Positions 9,501 through 17,559 of a DNA stretch of 40,352 nt are shown here, piece by piece (position 1 is the stretch's first letter; every line of letters starts with the position of its first letter). Both the position numbers and the translations under genes were made by a program. This DNA is from Pelistega suis (lineage in GTDB: Bacteria > Pseudomonadota > Gammaproteobacteria > Burkholderiales > Burkholderiaceae_B): NCBI RefSeq assembly GCF_013133795.1, contig NZ_JABGBN010000011.1, forward strand, positions 1 through 40,352. The letters are read 5' to 3'. A model generated the notes under the pieces. That model ran no database searches. It saw only the letters and a program-made list of their open reading frames with translations, and had not been told where the DNA came from.

Positions 9501-11325
9501 CATCAAGGATAGGTTGGCTAACCTCAATACGTTGTGGAGGATTGACGTTATTGATATCCAATAAGTTTGGTTTTGGACCAATAAACGATACTAAAGACAT
9601 CACCAATTGCTCACGAATCGGGTCGATTGGAGGATTGGTTACCTGTGCAAACAACTGACGGAAGTAGTTATAGAATGGTTTTGTCTTATTGGATAAAACA
9701 GCCACAGGCGCATCATTACCCATAGAACCAATAGCTTCTTCACCTGTTTGGAACATAGGGTCTAAGACCACTTTAATATCTTCTTGTGTCCATGCAAAGG
9801 CTTGCTGACGATCCAATAGAGAAGCCGTTGAATTAAAACTAGGTAAAGGCTTGCTATCAGCAGGTGCCTCAAGCTCTTCTAACTTGACTCGTAAGCGTTT
9901 TAACCATTGGCTATATGGACGGCTATTGGCTAATTGATTTTTAATTTCTTCGTCACTAATGATACGACCTTGCTCAAGATCAATGAGTAACATCTTGCCC
10001 GGTTGTAAACGCCATTTTTTGACGATACGGCTTTCTGGGACGGTTAGTGTGCCTGCCTCTGAGGCAAGAATAACCATATCATCATCAGTCACAACATAAC
10101 GTGCTGGACGCAAACCATTACGATCTAATGTCGCACCAATCTGACGACCATCCGTAAACGCTACTGCGGCAGGACCATCCCATGGTTCTAATTTAGCCGC
10201 ATTGTACTCATAGAATGCACGACGATTTTCATCCATATAAGTGTGTTGTTCCCACGCTTCGGGAATCATCATCATCATCGCATGGGCAAGCGAATAACCT
10301 GCATTAACCATTAACTCTAAACAGTTATCAAACGTTGCGGTATCTGATTGACCTTCGTAGACAATAGGATATAACTTGGCTAAATCATCACCTAATACGG
10401 GTGACTCCATCATGCCCTCACGCGCACGCAACCAGTTAAAGTTACCTTTTACCGTATTAATCTCACCATTATGAGCGATTAAACGATAGGGGTGTGCTAA
10501 TGGCCACGCTGGAAATGTATTGGTAGAGAAACGTTGGTGAACCAATGCTAACGCTGATACTGCTCGAGGATCTTCTAAATCCTTATAGTATTGACCTACT
10601 TGATCAGCAAGTAATAAGCCTTTATAAACCACGGTACGTACAGACGCTGACGGTACATAGTATTCCTTACTATGCGCTAAGTTCATATTTTGAATGGCAT
10701 GACTTGCTGTCTTACGGATAACGTAGAGTTTACGCTCTAAAGCGTCAGGAACCATCACATCAGGACCACGTCCAATAAACAATTGACGGATGACTGGTTC
10801 TACTTCACGTACGGTGGGTGACATTTCCATATCACGATTAACAGGAACATCACGCCAGCCTAATAAAACTTGACCTTCATCACGTACAGAACGCTCTAGT
10901 TCGCGCTCACAAGCCAAACGAGACGCCATTTCTTTAGGCAAAAAGACCATCACGACGCCATACTCACCTTCTGGTGGTAGCGTTACGCCTTGTTTTGCCA
11001 TCTCTTCACGGTATAAGGCATCAGGAATTTGGATAAGAATGCCTGCACCATCGCCCATTAATTTATCCGCACCCACCGCACCACGGTGATCTAAGTTTTC
11101 AAGGATTTTTAAACCTTGCTGGATAATAGTGTGACTTTTTTTCCCTTTGATATTGGCAACAAAACCTACACCACAAGCGTCATGCTCCATCTCTTTGTTA
11201 TAGAGACCTTGGTTTTCAGGTTGTAGCTGGATAGCAGGCTTAGCCTGCGTTGTACAGGTAGAGCGATGACCGATAGCAGAAGCATCAATCACGATTTCTT
11301 TTGATAATTGAACTGGCTTGCGCAT
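6550..11325 (-). CDS. gltB: Glutamate synthase (NADPH) large subunit
   Basis: The alpha subunit hydrolyses glutamine and transfers the ammonia to 2-oxoglutarate. Seen: an N-terminal type II glutamine amidotransferase domain whose catalytic cysteine is in EHDACGVGF (Cys51 from the chosen start), the central domain, an FMN-binding synthase domain ([23 protein letters not shown]), the 3Fe-4S motif C-X5-C-X4-C in [15 protein letters not shown] (about residues 1180-1195), and a C-terminal GXGXG beta-helix domain ([11 protein letters not shown]). I use the ATG at 11325, 8 bases after AGGA; a TTG at 11349 would give 1599 residues. Even so, about 50 residues precede the catalytic cysteine, longer than the roughly 20-35 usual, and must be removed to expose it. 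Confidence 0.97.
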   Translation of the reverse strand: MRKPVQLSKEIVIDASAIGHRSTCTTQAKPAIQLQPENQGLYNKEMEHDACGVGFVANIKGKKSHTIIQQGLKILENLDHRGAVGADKLMGDGAGILIQIPDALYREEMAKQGVTLPPEGEYGVVMVFLPKEMASRLACERELERSVRDEGQVLLGWRDVPVNRDMEMSPTVREVEPVIRQLFIGRGPDVMVPDALERKLYVIRKTASHAIQNMNLAHSKEYYVPSASVRTVVYKGLLLADQVGQYYKDLEDPRAVSALALVHQRFSTNTFPAWPLAHPYRLIAHNGEINTVKGNFNWLRAREGMMESPVLGDDLAKLYPIVYEGQSDTATFDNCLELMVNAGYSLAHAMMMMIPEAWEQHTYMDENRRAFYEYNAAKLEPWDGPAAVAFTDGRQIGATLDRNGLRPARYVVTDDDMVILASEAGTLTVPESRIVKKWRLQPGKMLLIDLEQGRIISDEEIKNQLANSRPYSQWLKRLRVKLEELEAPADSKPLPSFNSTASLLDRQQAFAWTQEDIKVVLDPMFQTGEEAIGSMGNDAPVAVLSNKTKPFYNYFRQLFAQVTNPPIDPIREQLVMSLVSFIGPKPNLLDINNVNPPQRIEVSQPILDVEGMRRLREIERYTDNKFRSFELDLTYPVSWGVEGIEASVASLCARAVDAVKSGNNILILTDRRVDAEHVAIPALLATSAIHQHLIRSGLRTNTGLVVETGSAREVHHFALLGGYGAEAIHPYLVFETINSLDTIKDKGAAAYNFIKAIGKGLNKVMSKMGISTYMSYTGAQIFEAVGLQKALVQKYFTGTPSNIEGLGIFEVAEEAIRAHKAAFSNDPVLADNLDAGGDYAFRIRGEQHMWTPDSIAKLQHSTRSNNYNTYKEYAQLINDQSKRHMTLRGLFEFKVDPAKAIPLEQVEPAKEIVKRFATGAMSLGSISTEAHAVLAVAMNRIGGKSNTGEGGEDELRYRQEIRTGSSGIKKGDSLASVLGSDRIAADVALQNGDSLRSKIKQVASGRFGVSAEYLSSADQIQIKMAQGAKPGEGGQLPGHKVSEYIAKLRYSVPGVGLISPPPHHDIYSIEDLAQLIHDLKNVNPRASISTKLVSEVGVGTVAAGVAKAKSDHIVIAGHDGGTGASPVSSIKHAGTPWELGLSEAQQTLVLNRLRSRVRLQADGQMKTGRDVVIGALLGADEFGFATAPLVVEGCIMMRKCHLNTCPVGVATQDPVLRAKFAGKPEHVVNYFFFVAEEVREIMAQLGISKFDDLVGRTDLLDMRAGIDHWKAKGLDFARLFHSPDTDTGRYHTEEQDHGLAAALDNQLIERSKAAIERGEKVSFIQPVRNRNRTVGAMLSGVVAHKYGHEGLPEDTIHIQFNGTAGQSYAAFLAHGITFELVGEGNDYVGKGLSGGRIIIRQPNDFRGHSPEHIIAGNTVLYGALSGEAFFNGVAGERFAVRNSGASAVVEGTGDHGCEYMTGGTVVVLGKTGRNFAAGMSGGVAYVWDPEGDFEKRCNTSMVSLEGVEAHADQAKRGQIEQWHSVVRGGERETDETILRRLVEDHHRHTGSKRAAELLEDWDKARKQFVKVIPNDYRRALVELWQAKQASK

Positions 11326-11362
11326 AACTATTTTCCTAAAAAATGGCAAGAATACTTTTGAA

Positions 11363-11398
11363 CGATTTAAGGATAATGTGATTTATGGTATTGCGCAA
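11363..11398 (-). promoter_or_regulatory. Candidate sigma70 promoter of gltBD
   Basis: On the minus strand TTGCGC (11393-11398) and TATCCT (11370-11375) are separated by exactly 17 bases; each matches consensus at 4 of 6 positions. The implied leader to the ATG at 11325 is about 38 bases. Pattern match only. Confidence 0.35.
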
Positions 11399-11618
11399 CA
11401 AAAATAAATAGGGACTGTCCATATTTATTTTAAAATTGCATTTTTTATTTAAAAATGGGGACATACCAATATAAATGCCTATTTTTAAGCCTATATCGAT
11501 AAGCCATGAATTAATCACCTATATTTTTTAATCATTCTCTTTAAGCACTTTGGCTTTATTTACACTGACTCTATCCCTACATCCACAAACAACACCGCCT
11601 CAAACAATACTGTCGGTG

Positions 11619-11624
11619 TATAAT
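11619..11624 (+). promoter_or_regulatory. Candidate -10 box of dbpA
   Basis: A perfect TATAAT lies 37 bases before the dbpA ATG, giving a leader of about 30 bases. There is no recognisable -35 at 16-18 bases, so this is a weak call. Confidence 0.3.
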
Positions 11625-11660
11625 GGCTAGTCACTAGATAAACCACAACGCAAGTCCAAA

Positions 11661-13025
11661 ATGAATTTTTCCTCTCTACCGCTCAGCCCTGCCCAATTGC
11701 ATAATCTACAAGAACTAGGCTATACAGAAATGCGCCCCATCCAAGCACAAAGCCTACCAGCTATCCTGGAAGGCAAAGATGTACGCGGACAAGCCGAAAC
11801 AGGTAGCGGAAAAACATTAGCATTTGGTTTGGGGATTGTGCAAAAAATCAATCCCGCTTTTTTTGGTGCACAAGGCATTGTGCTTTGCCCTACGCGTGAA
11901 TTGGCAGACCAAGTTGCCCAACAAATTCGCAAACTTGCCAGAGCACTCTCTAACATTAAAGTACTCACACTCTGTGGGGGTAGTGCTCTTCGCCCGCAAA
12001 TCGAATCACTCAAACATGGTGCCCATATTATTGTCGGCACCCCCGGTCGAGTACTAGACTTAGTCCGCGGTCAACATCTCGACCTCAACCATATCAAAGT
12101 CTTTGTTCTGGATGAGGCTGATCGTATGATGGACATGGGCTTTTTTGAAGATATTGGTGAAATCTCACAAGCGACCCCCCTACGTAAACAGACGCTTTTC
12201 TTTTCTGCTACTTATCCTGAGCATATTCTCAAAATGAGCGAAGGCTTTCAGCGCAACCCCGTTGTCGTTGAAACAAGCCCCGAGGCTGTCAATCATAATC
12301 TAGACCACCTCTTTTTCAAGACTAGCGCTGACACTCGTTTTGCCGATTGTGCGCTCTTATTGAAGCATTATCGCCCTACCTCTACATTGGCTTTTTGCAA
12401 TACCAAAATTCAATGCGAGGAGCTTGCCGACTATCTAGAGGAGCAAGGAATCAAAAGCCTCGTATTACATGGGGATATGGAACAGCGCGACCGTGAAGAT
12501 GTCCTTGTCCAGTTTATTAATCGTTCTTGCTCCGTACTCGTGGCAACCGATGTCGCTGCTCGCGGTCTCGATATTGAAAGTTTAGACGCCATTATTAATG
12601 TAGAGCTAACACCAAATGTCGCCACTCACATCCATCGTATTGGTCGCACAGGACGTAAAGAAGCCAAAGGTTTAGCACTTAATCTCGTTACCGACAAAGA
12701 GATGTATCGTGCCGAGCGTATTGAAAAGAACATTGACTTAGCCCTAGAATGGCTAGAACTACCTAACAATAGCAGGCAAAAACCTCTCATTGCTCCAATG
12801 AAAACCATCTGTATTCGTGGTGGCAAGAAAGAAAAGCTACGCCCAGGTGATATCCTCGGCACGCTCACGAAAGATTTAGGTTTACCGGGCAATGCTGTCG
12901 GCAAAATTAATATCTTTGACTTTGTCAGCTTTGTCGCCATTGACCGTAACTTAGCGGAAGATACAATTAATCGCCTGCGAAAGACAAAGATTAAAGGCAA
13001 AGAGTGGCTTATGCGGTTTATGTAG
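11661..13025 (+). CDS. dbpA: ATP-dependent RNA helicase DbpA
   Basis: DEAD-box RNA helicase that in well-studied bacteria remodels the 23S rRNA peptidyl-transferase region during 50S assembly. The 454 residues carry the full motif set: Q motif MRPIQAQSLP, Walker A AETGSGKT (about 47-54), PTRELADQ, GTPGRVLD, DEAD in VLDEADRMMD, SAT in FFSATYPE, VATDVAARGLDIE and HRIGRTGR. The last 75 or so residues, from TICIRGGKKEKLRPGDILGT, form the RRM-like domain that binds 23S rRNA helix 92 and distinguishes DbpA from RhlE or DeaD. ATG at 11661; upstream AAGTCC is a poor ribosome binding site. It stands alone, converging on the lpxL gene across the repeat mosaic. Confidence 0.93.
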   Translation: MNFSSLPLSPAQLHNLQELGYTEMRPIQAQSLPAILEGKDVRGQAETGSGKTLAFGLGIVQKINPAFFGAQGIVLCPTRELADQVAQQIRKLARALSNIKVLTLCGGSALRPQIESLKHGAHIIVGTPGRVLDLVRGQHLDLNHIKVFVLDEADRMMDMGFFEDIGEISQATPLRKQTLFFSATYPEHILKMSEGFQRNPVVVETSPEAVNHNLDHLFFKTSADTRFADCALLLKHYRPTSTLAFCNTKIQCEELADYLEEQGIKSLVLHGDMEQRDREDVLVQFINRSCSVLVATDVAARGLDIESLDAIINVELTPNVATHIHRIGRTGRKEAKGLALNLVTDKEMYRAERIEKNIDLALEWLELPNNSRQKPLIAPMKTICIRGGKKEKLRPGDILGTLTKDLGLPGNAVGKINIFDFVSFVAIDRNLAEDTINRLRKTKIKGKEWLMRFM

Positions 13026-13412
13026 AGTACAGCGAATCTTGTTGCTATTAGCATGCCTGTCCGCCCACACTACAGACAGTTCACTCTTGCTCCGGAAAGT
13101 GCTTCGCCGTTTCCAATGTCGCTACGAGTGAATGTCTCTCCGTGTGCTCTAGTGCTCATTAGCATTGCAATGTTTATTCAAGCACTTAAGGTTTGCGGAG
13201 ACGTTTCGATGCACAAAGCGAGTTAGGCGAGCGGCAGCGAGGCTCTGTTCGAGCGACTGCGCGGAATGTGTAGCAAACCTTGTTGCTATTAGCATTGGCT
13301 GTCCGAGCGAATACACAAGTTCTGTAATAGGTGATGGTAATGGAGTAACACTAACAACTGCACGCAACAAGTAGCAAACCTGATGGTTAAGTTAGCAACT
13401 AATGACAAGCGC
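13026..13412. repeat. Intergenic mosaic of short repeats
   Basis: 387 bases between the convergent dbpA and lpxL genes, richer in GC than most gaps here. A unit GTTGCTATTAGCAT followed by a CTGTCCG segment occurs at about 13041-13062 and again at 13281-13305, with a partial ATTAGCATTG copy at about 13159. GTAGCAAACCT occurs at 13270-13280 and 13371-13381, and its core is inverted as AAGGTTTGC at 13190-13198. Inside the unit TGCTA-T-TAGCA is a near-perfect palindrome, and AGCAA/TTGCT can pair across 6 bases. The open frames here seem to exist only because of the repeats: two of them share the peptide PMLIATRFA. It looks like REP- or MITE-type material, perhaps decayed; no known family is recognised. 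Confidence 0.6.
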
Positions 13413-14261
13413 CTATACCTTCTGCGGCATTGGTGGCGCCAACTTAGGCACTTTATAACGATTGTAGCTCCACAAATACTGCGTAGGTGCCAAACGAATC
13501 ATCTCCTCTAACGCATGATTTATCGCTTGTGCTTGTTCATTTGGCGTTAACTCTGCCACCTCTGGGCCATCTTTAAACACCAGTTCCCAACCCTCTGCAT
13601 GCGACAACCGAATACCCACCACCATCACAATTTTTGCCTTTGTTTGTGCTGCTAATTTTCCCGGCAATGTGATCGTATAAGCCATTCGATCAAAAAAAGT
13701 CACCCACTCACCATCTGCAGATGCCGGCACTTGATCGGGTAATAAACCAATATCCCCCCCTTGGCGTAGCACCTTTAAAAAACTACGCACACCCGAAAAA
13801 TCCGCAGGTACAGACTCCATCCCGGAGTCATCACGGGCAGATTTCATCACTGGTTCAAAAAACTCACGCCTAGCTTTGCGATACATCACCGTAATAGGTT
13901 TCTGCTGAGCTAGATAACGCGCACATATCTCAAAACAGCCTAGATGAGGAGTGATAAAGATAACGCTTTGTCCCTCATTAGCCCGTAATGCTTCAAGATA
14001 GTCAGGATTCGCGACTCGAGTCTTAGCTAAACAAGCTTTGCCATTAAACCAAACCTTAGGAATCTCAGCAAACATCGCCCCAATTTGCTTGGCCGCTTCA
14101 TTATGAAATTCAGCATCCGTAAAACCAGCCTGAGCCGCATTATGACGAAGACGTCGCCCATAGCGAGGCGATAATTTGTACACTAACCACCCTAAACCAC
14201 GTCCTATCGCTTGTAAAAAGCCTAAGGGTAAGATACTCCAAAACTTCAATAACCACACCAT
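13413..14261 (-). CDS. Lipid A biosynthesis lauroyl/late acyltransferase (LpxL/HtrB family)
   Basis: Inner-membrane acyltransferase that adds a secondary acyl chain to the Kdo-lipid A precursor. The 282-residue protein has an N-terminal membrane anchor (about residues 4-29), the catalytic H-X4-E motif HLGCFE (His106, Glu111), the following block ITVMYRKARREFFEP, and LLPDQVPASADG, all typical of the LpxL/LpxM family. The ATG at 14261 directly abuts the stop codon of the upstream transposase-like gene with no spacer, so the two are probably co-transcribed and translationally coupled. Whether it is the first (lauroyl) or second acyltransferase cannot be told from the sequence. Alternative family names are HtrB and MsbB. 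Confidence 0.9.
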   Translation of the reverse strand: MVWLLKFWSILPLGFLQAIGRGLGWLVYKLSPRYGRRLRHNAAQAGFTDAEFHNEAAKQIGAMFAEIPKVWFNGKACLAKTRVANPDYLEALRANEGQSVIFITPHLGCFEICARYLAQQKPITVMYRKARREFFEPVMKSARDDSGMESVPADFSGVRSFLKVLRQGGDIGLLPDQVPASADGEWVTFFDRMAYTITLPGKLAAQTKAKIVMVVGIRLSHAEGWELVFKDGPEVAELTPNEQAQAINHALEEMIRLAPTQYLWSYNRYKVPKLAPPMPQKV

Positions 14262-14948
14262 TTACTTTACTTCCTTACGAGGACGACCTCTCTGGCCCGG
14301 TACGACTCGACGACTCGCCACTTCACCCATTTCTTGGATAAATTCTGCGCCACCCAAAGCCCATTGTCCCTGTAGCGCCGCCTGTATTTTATCCAACATT
14401 GTACGACTTAAGCCATCTTCGCACAGTTCTCGATAACGCGCCTGACGCTCGAATGGCGTATTTCCCAGCAGCCAATACGCCTCATGGTCGCGCATCCACG
14501 GGAAGTCCTTAAAAGAACGTCCCATATGCCAACCTGCTGATGACCATGGTAAAAGCTCAGGATTATCCACCCCTTCTTGTTGATGTAAATAAATCTCCAA
14601 CCACATCATACTCGCTAACAAATAATCGCCTTTTTCAACAAGGCAAGAACGGTAACGAGAGGAAAATACCGCACCTTGTTTCAGACTAGAAGCTAAATAA
14701 CGTCCCAATGCTTGAACAACCTGTGATACCGATTTTGGCTCACTCGGCGTACTCAATACATAAATACTGTCTTGGGTAATTGACCATGCATGAACCGCCA
14801 AACCATAGCGAACACTTGCCTGTTCTAGCCATTGTATCAGTTGTGGTTTTAAGGTCTGCATTTCTGGCAAAGCAATGACCTGAGGCAATAATTTTGCTTG
14901 TACTAATTGGCTAGTATTCGGAGCATAAAGACGAGCTAAACGTGCCAT
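14262..14948 (-). CDS. Degenerate IS200/REP-type (Y1) transposase-like protein
   Basis: 228 residues that resemble the REP-associated tyrosine transposases of betaproteobacteria: N-terminal MARLARLYAP, AVHAW before the expected HUH site, the central RYRSCLV, WSSAG, YWLLGNTPFERQARYREL and a basic C-terminal RGRPRKEVK. The catalytic parts are gone. The HUH motif (normally NHVHLL) reads DSIYVL at residues 60-65, the first-strand histidine region reads SQLVQAK, and the helix that should carry the nucleophilic tyrosine reads GRYLASSLKQ. The frame is intact, and its stop directly abuts the lpxL start. I infer a relic or domesticated protein, possibly still binding DNA, not an active transposase. 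No flanking target duplications seen. Confidence 0.7.
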   Translation of the reverse strand: MARLARLYAPNTSQLVQAKLLPQVIALPEMQTLKPQLIQWLEQASVRYGLAVHAWSITQDSIYVLSTPSEPKSVSQVVQALGRYLASSLKQGAVFSSRYRSCLVEKGDYLLASMMWLEIYLHQQEGVDNPELLPWSSAGWHMGRSFKDFPWMRDHEAYWLLGNTPFERQARYRELCEDGLSRTMLDKIQAALQGQWALGGAEFIQEMGEVASRRVVPGQRGRPRKEVK

Positions 14949-15069
14949 AAATATCTAGGTGAGCTATACACTTCAAATCGTAAAAAGGTATTATCTCTTT
15001 TTTTCAAAAAAAAGGGGACAGAATAATAGACTTGGGGGAATTTTTCCGATAAAAAGAGCGACTCAGCGA

Positions 15070-15100
15070 CTTGTGACCCCCTGAAACAAATTCCCTATTT
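15070..15100 (+). promoter_or_regulatory. Possible sigma32-type promoter upstream of rpoH
   Basis: CTTGTGA at 15070-15076 and CCCTATTTA beginning at 15093, 16 bases apart, resemble the heat-shock consensus CTTGAAA / CCCCATTTA; the -10 part differs at one base. This would let RpoH act on its own gene. Inferred from pattern only. Confidence 0.3.
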
Positions 15101-15115
15101 AGGGCAGGTTTAATG

Positions 15116-15142
15116 TTAGCACTCTCTTGACAAGAGTGCTAA
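15116..15142. promoter_or_regulatory. CIRCE operator (HrcA binding site) of rpoH
   Basis: A perfect CIRCE element: TTAGCACTC at 15116-15124, a 9-base spacer, then the exact inverse GAGTGCTAA at 15134-15142. The repressor HrcA binds this at heat-shock genes. Here the spacer itself contains TTGACA, the -35 of the rpoH promoter, so bound HrcA would cover the polymerase site. The rpoH ATG lies about 42 bases downstream. Confidence 0.95.
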
Positions 15143-15156
15143 AATAGACTTATTGT
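15127..15156 (+). promoter_or_regulatory. Sigma70 promoter of rpoH
   Basis: A perfect -35 TTGACA (15127-15132), 18 bases of spacer, then -10 TATTGT (15151-15156, 4 of 6). The start would fall near 15163, about 20 bases before the ATG. The -35 lies inside the CIRCE spacer. Confidence 0.6.
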
Positions 15157-15183
15157 AAAATTTTATTGGAAACCAAATACACT

Positions 15184-16071
15184 ATGACAAGTCAATCACT
15201 TGCTTTACAACCCAACATTGCGATGGCAGTTGCTAATCCGGGTGCAATGGGTACGATTGAAGCTTATATTAGCGCTGTCAACCGTATTCCGGTTCTTACA
15301 CCAGAACAAGAAAAAGACCTCGCTACTAAATTACAAAAAGATGGCGACTTAGATGCTGCACGTACTTTAATTTTGTCACATCTACGCCTTGTGGTATCGA
15401 TTTCTCGTCAATACCTCGGCTATGGTATTGCTCATGCAGATTTAATCCAAGAGGGTAATATCGGTTTAATGAAAGCGGTCAAGCGTTTTGACCTCTCTCA
15501 TGGCGTACGTCTTGTATCCTTTGCAGTTCACTGGATTAAAGCGGAAATTAACGAATACATCATTCGTAACTGGCGTTTAGTAAAAGTGGCCACCACCAAG
15601 GCACAACGCAAACTCTTCTTTAATCTACGTAGTATGCGTCCAGATGGTCAGACACTCAATCCAGAGCAAATTCAAGGTATCGCGGAGAAACTCAATGTGC
15701 GTCCTGAAGACGTCACCGAGATGGAAGTTCGACTATCAGGCCGTGATATGGCACTTGAGGCATCTGGCGATGATGATGAGGAATTTGCACCGATTAGCTA
15801 TCTATCAGATGACGGCGAGCATGAACCAGGTCATGTTCTCGCACAACGTAATCGCTATGCTTTACAAACCCAAGGTATTGCGGATGCACTAGACAGTCTT
15901 GATGATCGCTCTCGTGATATTATCCAATCACGTTGGCTACAAGAAGAAGGTGAAAGCAAAACCTTACATGAACTAGCTGCTCAGTACGGTGTTTCTGCCG
16001 AGCGCGTTCGCCAAATTGAAAATGCTGCGATTAAGAAAATGCGTAAAGTGCTAGAGGCTGCAGAAGCCTAA
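15184..16071 (+). CDS. rpoH: RNA polymerase heat-shock sigma factor sigma32
   Basis: Directs RNA polymerase to heat-shock promoters. The 295-residue protein shows sigma region 1.2 (AYISAVNRIPVLTPEQE), region 2 (LILSHLRLVVSISRQYLGYG, DLIQEGNIGLMKAVKRFD, VRLVSFAVHWIKAEINEYI), the RpoH-specific QRKLFFNLRSMR box just after region 2, and region 4 (TLHELAAQYGVSAERVRQIE). A TTG at 15166 could extend the protein by six residues, but it would lie within a few bases of the likely transcription start; the ATG at 15184 matches the family start better. Its ribosome binding site (GGAA, 12 bases away) is weak, which may be relevant since rpoH translation is temperature-controlled in other bacteria. Promoter overlaps a CIRCE site. 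Confidence 0.96.
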   Translation: MTSQSLALQPNIAMAVANPGAMGTIEAYISAVNRIPVLTPEQEKDLATKLQKDGDLDAARTLILSHLRLVVSISRQYLGYGIAHADLIQEGNIGLMKAVKRFDLSHGVRLVSFAVHWIKAEINEYIIRNWRLVKVATTKAQRKLFFNLRSMRPDGQTLNPEQIQGIAEKLNVRPEDVTEMEVRLSGRDMALEASGDDDEEFAPISYLSDDGEHEPGHVLAQRNRYALQTQGIADALDSLDDRSRDIIQSRWLQEEGESKTLHELAAQYGVSAERVRQIENAAIKKMRKVLEAAEA

Positions 16072-16097
16072 GTATTTTCTCCCCTAAAACGCTTTCT

Positions 16098-16673
16098 TTA
16101 ATCATTTAACAACGTTTTAATATCACTCGCCAAGCTCTCTGGTTTAACATCACCATAATAAAAGAGCTTGGCGTTGCCTTTTTTATCCAATAAAAATAGA
16201 TTGGCACTATGCTCCATCGTATAAGTACCATTTTTCAAAGGAGTTTTGCGATAAAACACCTTAAACGACGTTGCTAATTGCTTTATTTGTGCTGAGCTTC
16301 CTGTTAATCCCTCAAAATCAGCGCCAAAATTGGCCAAATACGCTTTCAGTATCTCTGGCGTATCCCGCTCAGGATCAATACTTACCAATACCACCCGTAC
16401 TTGTTCTCGTTCGCCTTCATCAAGTAAAGTCAACATTTCTGATAAACTCAATAACGTTGTAGGGCATACGTCTGGACATTGCGTAAAACCAAAAAAATAA
16501 AGACTTAGCTTACCTCTCATTTGCTCTGCTGATAGCACTTGCCCTTTAGTATTGATTGCCGTCCAAGCACGACCTAACGAAGTCCCCTCAATGGAGCTGC
16601 CATGAAGTTTGGCATAGCTACTACCATTTAAACAAAGAAATAAACCTAGCCACAGTACAAACCTTTTCATCAT
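16098..16673 (-). CDS. Sco1/SenC-family copper chaperone
   Basis: A thioredoxin-fold protein that delivers copper to, or reduces, the CuA site of cytochrome c oxidase on the periplasmic side. The 191 residues start with a signal peptide (about 1-21, ending SSYA). The copper-binding cysteines are in QCPDVCP (Cys66, Cys70), and the third ligand is the histidine of TMEHSANLF near residue 156. DPERDTPEILKAYL is also typical. Two adjacent ATG codons (16671-16673 and 16668-16670) are possible starts. It converges on rpoH and is divergent from the Nudix gene with only about 17-47 bases between their starts. No oxidase genes are in the window. Confidence 0.9.
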   Translation of the reverse strand: MMKRFVLWLGLFLCLNGSSYAKLHGSSIEGTSLGRAWTAINTKGQVLSAEQMRGKLSLYFFGFTQCPDVCPTTLLSLSEMLTLLDEGEREQVRVVLVSIDPERDTPEILKAYLANFGADFEGLTGSSAQIKQLATSFKVFYRKTPLKNGTYTMEHSANLFLLDKKGNAKLFYYGDVKPESLASDIKTLLND

Positions 16674-16690
16674 CTCTTATTCTCGCTACA

Positions 16691-17554
16691 ATGAACGTAT
16701 TATTTTGCTTGAGTAACATTGTGAACCATCGCATTACTAAACTAAAAGAAGGCCTACTCAAAGAGATTCAACAAGCCCCTATTGCGGGTTCTCTTGCCCT
16801 ATTTATTAATGGCATTCGCTCTGGTACTATTCACCCCAATAGTATCGCCTTGCTCACCAATCCTTCTCATCCCTACCCTTATTTCCAACGCTCACAGGAT
16901 AGAATTGATATTCAACTACCTGAGCAATCTTTTGAACAACGTTCGAATTATTTTAACAGCCTTGCGCTACATTTACGCCAACAAGGCTTACTTCCTTACT
17001 GGCGTGATGAGCAGGTCAATCTTTGGCAAGGCACACAAGTTTTTGCTCATATAGAACGCACAGCGACACGCCCACTCGGACTATTGACCCAAGCCATTCA
17101 TATGAATGCATGGACTCCCGAGGGGAAACTCTTTCTCTCATTACGTGCGCCAAGCAAACAAACCGACCCCAATAAATGGGATACCATTGCAGGAGGCTTA
17201 CTCAATTCTGCCGATACACTAGAGATTGGTCTAGAACGCGAAACCTATGAAGAAGCGGGTATTCAGGCAAAAGAACTTACCCATCGCACGCCTATCCGCT
17301 CAATTCTCCACGTACAACGTCCCTTAATAGAGGGTTTTCAAAACGAAGAAGTACTAACAAGTGACTGTATTCTTGCGCCACATGTTCAGCCCCAAAATAT
17401 GGACGGTGAGGTAAGCGAAATCCGTACGTTCTCTATTGAAGAAACATTAGAACTCATGGAGAATAACAGCATTACCGCAGAGGCAATGGTTGTACTATTA
17501 GACAGTATAGAGCGCAACGTTTTTACACAATTGATTCAATCCTATCCGAGGTAA
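16691..17554 (+). CDS. Nudix hydrolase with N-terminal DUF4743 domain
   Basis: Likely hydrolyses a nucleoside diphosphate linked to another group; substrate unknown. The first half (LKEGLLKEIQQAPIAGSLAL, LPYWRDEQVNLW) resembles the DUF4743 domain found before Nudix domains in Tnr3-like proteins. The Nudix box reads GLLNSAD-x7-RETYEEAGI, with aspartate where the consensus has glutamate at the first acidic position. Start is uncertain: ATG 16691 (287 residues) lacks a ribosome binding site, and GTG 16721 (277 residues, beginning MNHRITKL) fits the family N-terminus as well. Longer upstream frames run into the divergent Sco gene. It ends 5 bases before phaM and may share its transcript. Confidence 0.8.
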   Translation: MNVLFCLSNIVNHRITKLKEGLLKEIQQAPIAGSLALFINGIRSGTIHPNSIALLTNPSHPYPYFQRSQDRIDIQLPEQSFEQRSNYFNSLALHLRQQGLLPYWRDEQVNLWQGTQVFAHIERTATRPLGLLTQAIHMNAWTPEGKLFLSLRAPSKQTDPNKWDTIAGGLLNSADTLEIGLERETYEEAGIQAKELTHRTPIRSILHVQRPLIEGFQNEEVLTSDCILAPHVQPQNMDGEVSEIRTFSIEETLELMENNSITAEAMVVLLDSIERNVFTQLIQSYPR

Positions 17555-17559
17555 AGCCA

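Larger units (their letters stand above)
11326..11660. other. Divergent intergenic region gltB / dbpA
   Basis: 335 AT-rich bases without a convincing gene. It holds the candidate gltB promoter at its left and a candidate dbpA -10 near its right end. Minus-strand open frames here are short and have no ribosome binding site. Several A/T runs (for example around 11440-11456) may bend the DNA. I see no tRNA or clear riboswitch structure. Confidence 0.6.

Noticed and set aside
12626-13370. Two minus-strand open frames sharing the peptide PMLIATRFA
   Set aside because: The shared peptide is the translation of the nucleotide repeat; one frame lies mostly inside dbpA, and neither has a ribosome binding site or domain.
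13026-13412. tRNA or known small RNA in the repeat mosaic
   Set aside because: No cloverleaf with T-loop GTTCGA-type context and CCA end could be drawn; the GC-rich part does not match a known RNA I recognise.
16556-16690. Longer N-terminus for the Nudix gene
   Set aside because: It would overlap the divergent Sco gene by over 100 bases, and the extra residues do not resemble the family.
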